This document shows positions 63,444 through 64,000 of a stretch of DNA of 64,000 bases, one piece after another. A program made the position numbers and the translations under genes. The notes under the pieces are model-generated. The model saw nothing but the letters and a program-made list of their open reading frames with translations, did not search any database and had not been told where the DNA came from. Each line of letters begins with the position of its first letter. Position 1 is the first letter of the stretch. Location: contig UESW01004574.1 of NCBI GenBank assembly GCA_900491605.1, positions 469,392 through 533,391 of the forward strand, given 5' to 3'. This DNA comes from Calamus simplicifolius (Eukaryota > Streptophyta > Magnoliopsida > Arecales > Arecaceae).

Positions 63444-64000
63444 AGGGCTGTAAACGAACCGAGCCGAGCCGAATAATGACAAGCTCAAGCTCGGTTCGTC
63501 AGTTTTTTTAGTAGGCTCGAGCTAGGCTCGAATTCAGTTCGAGCTTTGATAATGAAGCTCGAGCTCGGTTTGAGCTAAATTTATCAAGCTCGCGAGCGGC
63601 TCGAGCTCGATTTGTTAATTACTCGTTTAGCATGTTTGACGAGCTTTATTCGAGCTCGAGCTCGTTAAGCATACTTTAGTTTCAAAAGTTAACATGTAGA
63701 AACTAATGCATTCACTCAAAGTATAACTAATGATACATAAATAATAACTAGTATATATGACAACAAAAAACACCATAACAACTTAGTCCATGAACTATAA
63801 GAAGCACACCATAATAAATCAGTACTAGAAATGGCAACAAGTCCATTACAAGATGAAAATGACAAGAGTTACAAGAGTCAAACATAATACAATTTTCCTC
63901 ATAACAAATTAGTACAATAAATGACAAGAAGTCCACTGCAAGATAAAAATTATAAAAGCTACAAGGGCCAAAGACAGAACAGTCTTCCTCTTCATCTTCC
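63444..64000. mobile_element. Edge of a dispersed element with CTCGAGCTCG palindromes (hAT-like?)
   Basis: It begins near GGGCTGTAAACGAACCGAGC and carries many GAGCTCG/CTCGAGC motifs to about 63672. This phrase resembles the terminal region of plant hAT-type elements. After that come imperfect ~90-bp tandem units (AATAAATCAGTACTAG at about 63812 and AACAAATTAGTACAAT at about 63902). The other end lies outside the window, so the class is tentative. Confidence 0.5.

Noticed and set aside
1..64000. tRNA, rRNA, CRISPR or prokaryotic operon features
   Set aside because: No tRNA B-box-like sequence fell in a foldable context, no rRNA segments were recognised, and the spaced repeats present belong to transposons, not CRISPR.

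Overview
This window is plant nuclear DNA. The evidence is intron-split genes with GT-AG borders, a plastid-targeted enzyme gene, plant-type transposable elements (LINE, CACTA, MULE with a plant mobile domain gene, LTR and MITE remnants) and AT-rich intergenic DNA. The gene structures and element types suggest a monocot, perhaps a palm, but that is a guess. One run of 793 N (2679-3471) is an assembly gap.

Layout. 1-4400 is AT-rich intergenic DNA around the gap. 4498-10501 is a full-length L1-type LINE on the minus strand, bounded by a 12-bp target duplication but with broken reading frames. 10.5-16.7 kb is intergenic, with a LINE 3' scrap, a foldback element, a perfect short hairpin and a hAT-type MITE. 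16.7-28.6 kb is a nest of elements. A plant mobile domain (PMD) pseudogene on + is split by a solo Copia-like LTR (17020-18924). It converges on a MULE transposase pseudogene on -, and an 11-bp-period minisatellite lies between them. A CACTA element (23621-28638) has inserted in the MULE remnant. The CACTA carries decayed transposase genes and a GC-rich tandem block.

The main host gene is a complete plastid glucose-6-phosphate isomerase (PGI1) on the minus strand, 49144 down to 30887: 14 exons and 619 codons, with one GC-AG intron. Two related PIF/Harbinger-like MITEs in opposite orientation lie just outside its two ends. Upstream, in the 5.9-kb divergent spacer, are a truncated LINE copy, the second MITE and a probable solo LTR. 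A small J-domain co-chaperone gene then starts on + at 55021. Four exons are visible and its 3' end lies beyond the window. The last ~560 bp is the edge of a dispersed element rich in CTCGAGCTCG palindromes.

The two host genes have no obvious shared pathway: PGI1 links plastid fructose-6-P to starch synthesis, and the other encodes a putative Hsp70 partner. I saw no convincing new biological system. The most unusual structure is the PMD/minisatellite/MULE composite at 16.7-23.6 kb.
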